This document shows, one piece after another, positions 5,775 to 6,426 of a DNA stretch of 6,426 nt. The notes beneath the pieces are model-generated. The model searched no databases and was not told the origin of the DNA. It saw nothing but the letters and a program-made list of their open reading frames with translations. The stretch is from Desulfobacteraceae bacterium (GTDB taxonomy: Bacteria > Desulfobacterota > Desulfobulbia > Desulfobulbales > Desulfobulbaceae): positions 1-6,426 of the forward strand of contig JALHJD010000198.1 in the NCBI GenBank assembly GCA_022837185.1, read 5' to 3'. Position numbers and translations under genes: made by a program. Position 1 is the first letter of the stretch, and the number at the start of each line of letters is the position of its first letter.

Positions 5775-6425
5775 TCAGATCAGGACAATTTCGATTATAT
5801 CGGCAACTTCAGAGGTGGGCACAACCTTGAGATCGGCCATGACATTGGCGGGGATGTTCCGCAGGTCGGATTCATTCAGTTTCGGAATGATGATCGTCGT
5901 CATTCCTGCCCTGCGGGCGGCGAGAAGTTTGTCATGCATTCCGCCCACGGGCAGGATCCTGCCGCTCAGGGTCAATTCTCCCGTCAGGGCCGCATCCCGG
6001 CGCACCGGGCGTTTGGTCAACAGGGAGATCAGGGCCACGGCAATGGGCAAGCCGGCCGACGGTCCGTCTTTTGATACGGCTCCGGCAGGAATGTGCACGT
6101 GGATATCGTGGCCGGCAAAAAAATCCGGCGGAATGTGAAAACGGTCCGCATTGGCGCGGACAAAACTCAGCGCCGCCTGGGCCGATTCCTTCATGACCTG
6201 GCCGAGCGAACCGGTCAGGATAAGTTCTTCATGACCGGCCATGACGGCCGCCTCAATGAAAATGATCTGCCCTCCCGCCGCGGTCAGGGCCAGTCCGGTC
6301 GCCACCCCGACGCGCTCCCGTTCCTCGGCCACCTCGAAATAATAGGTCCGGCTCCCCAGATACTCCTTCACCTTCTCGGGGGTGACCGCCGCCGGCACGG
6401 TCCTGTCCGGAGCCAACAGTATCTC
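5775..6425 (-). CDS. lon: LonA-type ATP-dependent protease, C-terminal part (5' end outside window)
   Basis: Lon degrades misfolded and short-lived regulatory cytoplasmic proteins in an ATP-driven hexamer. Only the last 217 or so codons are here, so the N-domain and AAA+ module lie beyond the window edge; the reading frame stays open to the edge (E-I-L-L-A-P...), so the apparent TTG start at 6416 is not a real start. The proteolytic domain is complete: an entry segment VGVATGLALTAAGG, the nucleophile motif KDGPSAG (Ser codon 6057-6059) and the general-base region GELTLSGRILPVGGMHDK (Lys codon 5928-5930). Ser and Lys are 43 residues apart, as for S679 and K722 of E. coli Lon, so the dyad is intact. 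The P-x-R-R-D-x-A-L-T-G-E stretch also fits LonA. It ends with TGA 420 bp before the next gene and is probably a separate transcription unit; no classical terminator is visible behind it. Confidence 0.95.
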   Translation of the reverse strand, partial: EILLAPDRTVPAAVTPEKVKEYLGSRTYYFEVAEERERVGVATGLALTAAGGQIIFIEAAVMAGHEELILTGSLGQVMKESAQAALSFVRANADRFHIPPDFFAGHDIHVHIPAGAVSKDGPSAGLPIAVALISLLTKRPVRRDAALTGELTLSGRILPVGGMHDKLLAARRAGMTTIIIPKLNESDLRNIPANVMADLKVVPTSEVADIIEIVLI

Positions 6426-6426
6426 G

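Noticed and set aside
6414..6416. TTG at 6416 as start codon of a short Lon-like protein
   Set aside because: The frame remains open and Lon-like to the window edge, and the domain is the usual C-terminal part of a longer Lon.

Overview
All six convincing genes lie on the minus strand, so they read from high to low coordinates. Protein flavour (tandem universal stress proteins beside TauE/SafE-type permeases, small tag-bearing partner proteins, a sigma-54 promoter) and the moderately high GC suggest a deltaproteobacterial (Desulfobacterota-like) anaerobe. This is an impression from protein style, not a database result.

Layout, in transcription order. (1) 6425-5775: the C-terminal part of a LonA protease, whose start lies outside the window. 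(2) 5774-5356: a 419-bp regulatory gap holding a full-consensus sigma-54 promoter (5461-5475), two upstream 15-bp palindromes GTTGC-N5-GCAAC (5542-5556 and 5629-5643), a 10-bp inverted repeat around the start-point region, and a G-rich tract nearer lon. (3) Operon A, 5355-2152: a 167-aa Usp-fold protein, a 114-aa two-helix membrane protein, a 447-aa TSUP (TauE/SafE) permease with an exported N-terminal domain, and a 283-aa tandem universal stress protein that overlaps the permease gene by 8 bp. (4) 2151-1632: a 520-bp gap with 3' hairpins of operon A and, further on, a third copy of the palindrome (1945-1959). (5) Operon B, 1631-114: a second, 322-aa TSUP permease and a 147-aa three-helix membrane protein resembling DUF1634 proteins. 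Positions 1-113 hold no recognisable gene.

How it may work together: two TSUP permeases, each with its own small membrane partner, sit in two adjacent operons that share an operator-like palindrome. A sigma-54 enhancer-binding regulator, encoded elsewhere, could therefore switch both on. TSUP proteins typically move sulfite, sulfonates or related sulfur or organic anions, so an inducible anion (possibly sulfite) export and stress system is the simplest reading; the substrate cannot be told from sequence.

The most unusual protein feature is a near-identical N-terminal segment, A-A-A-[YF]-A-x-x-G-E-H-E-x-A, shared by the soluble Usp-like protein and the otherwise unrelated two-helix membrane protein of operon A. 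It looks like a common docking or regulatory tag.
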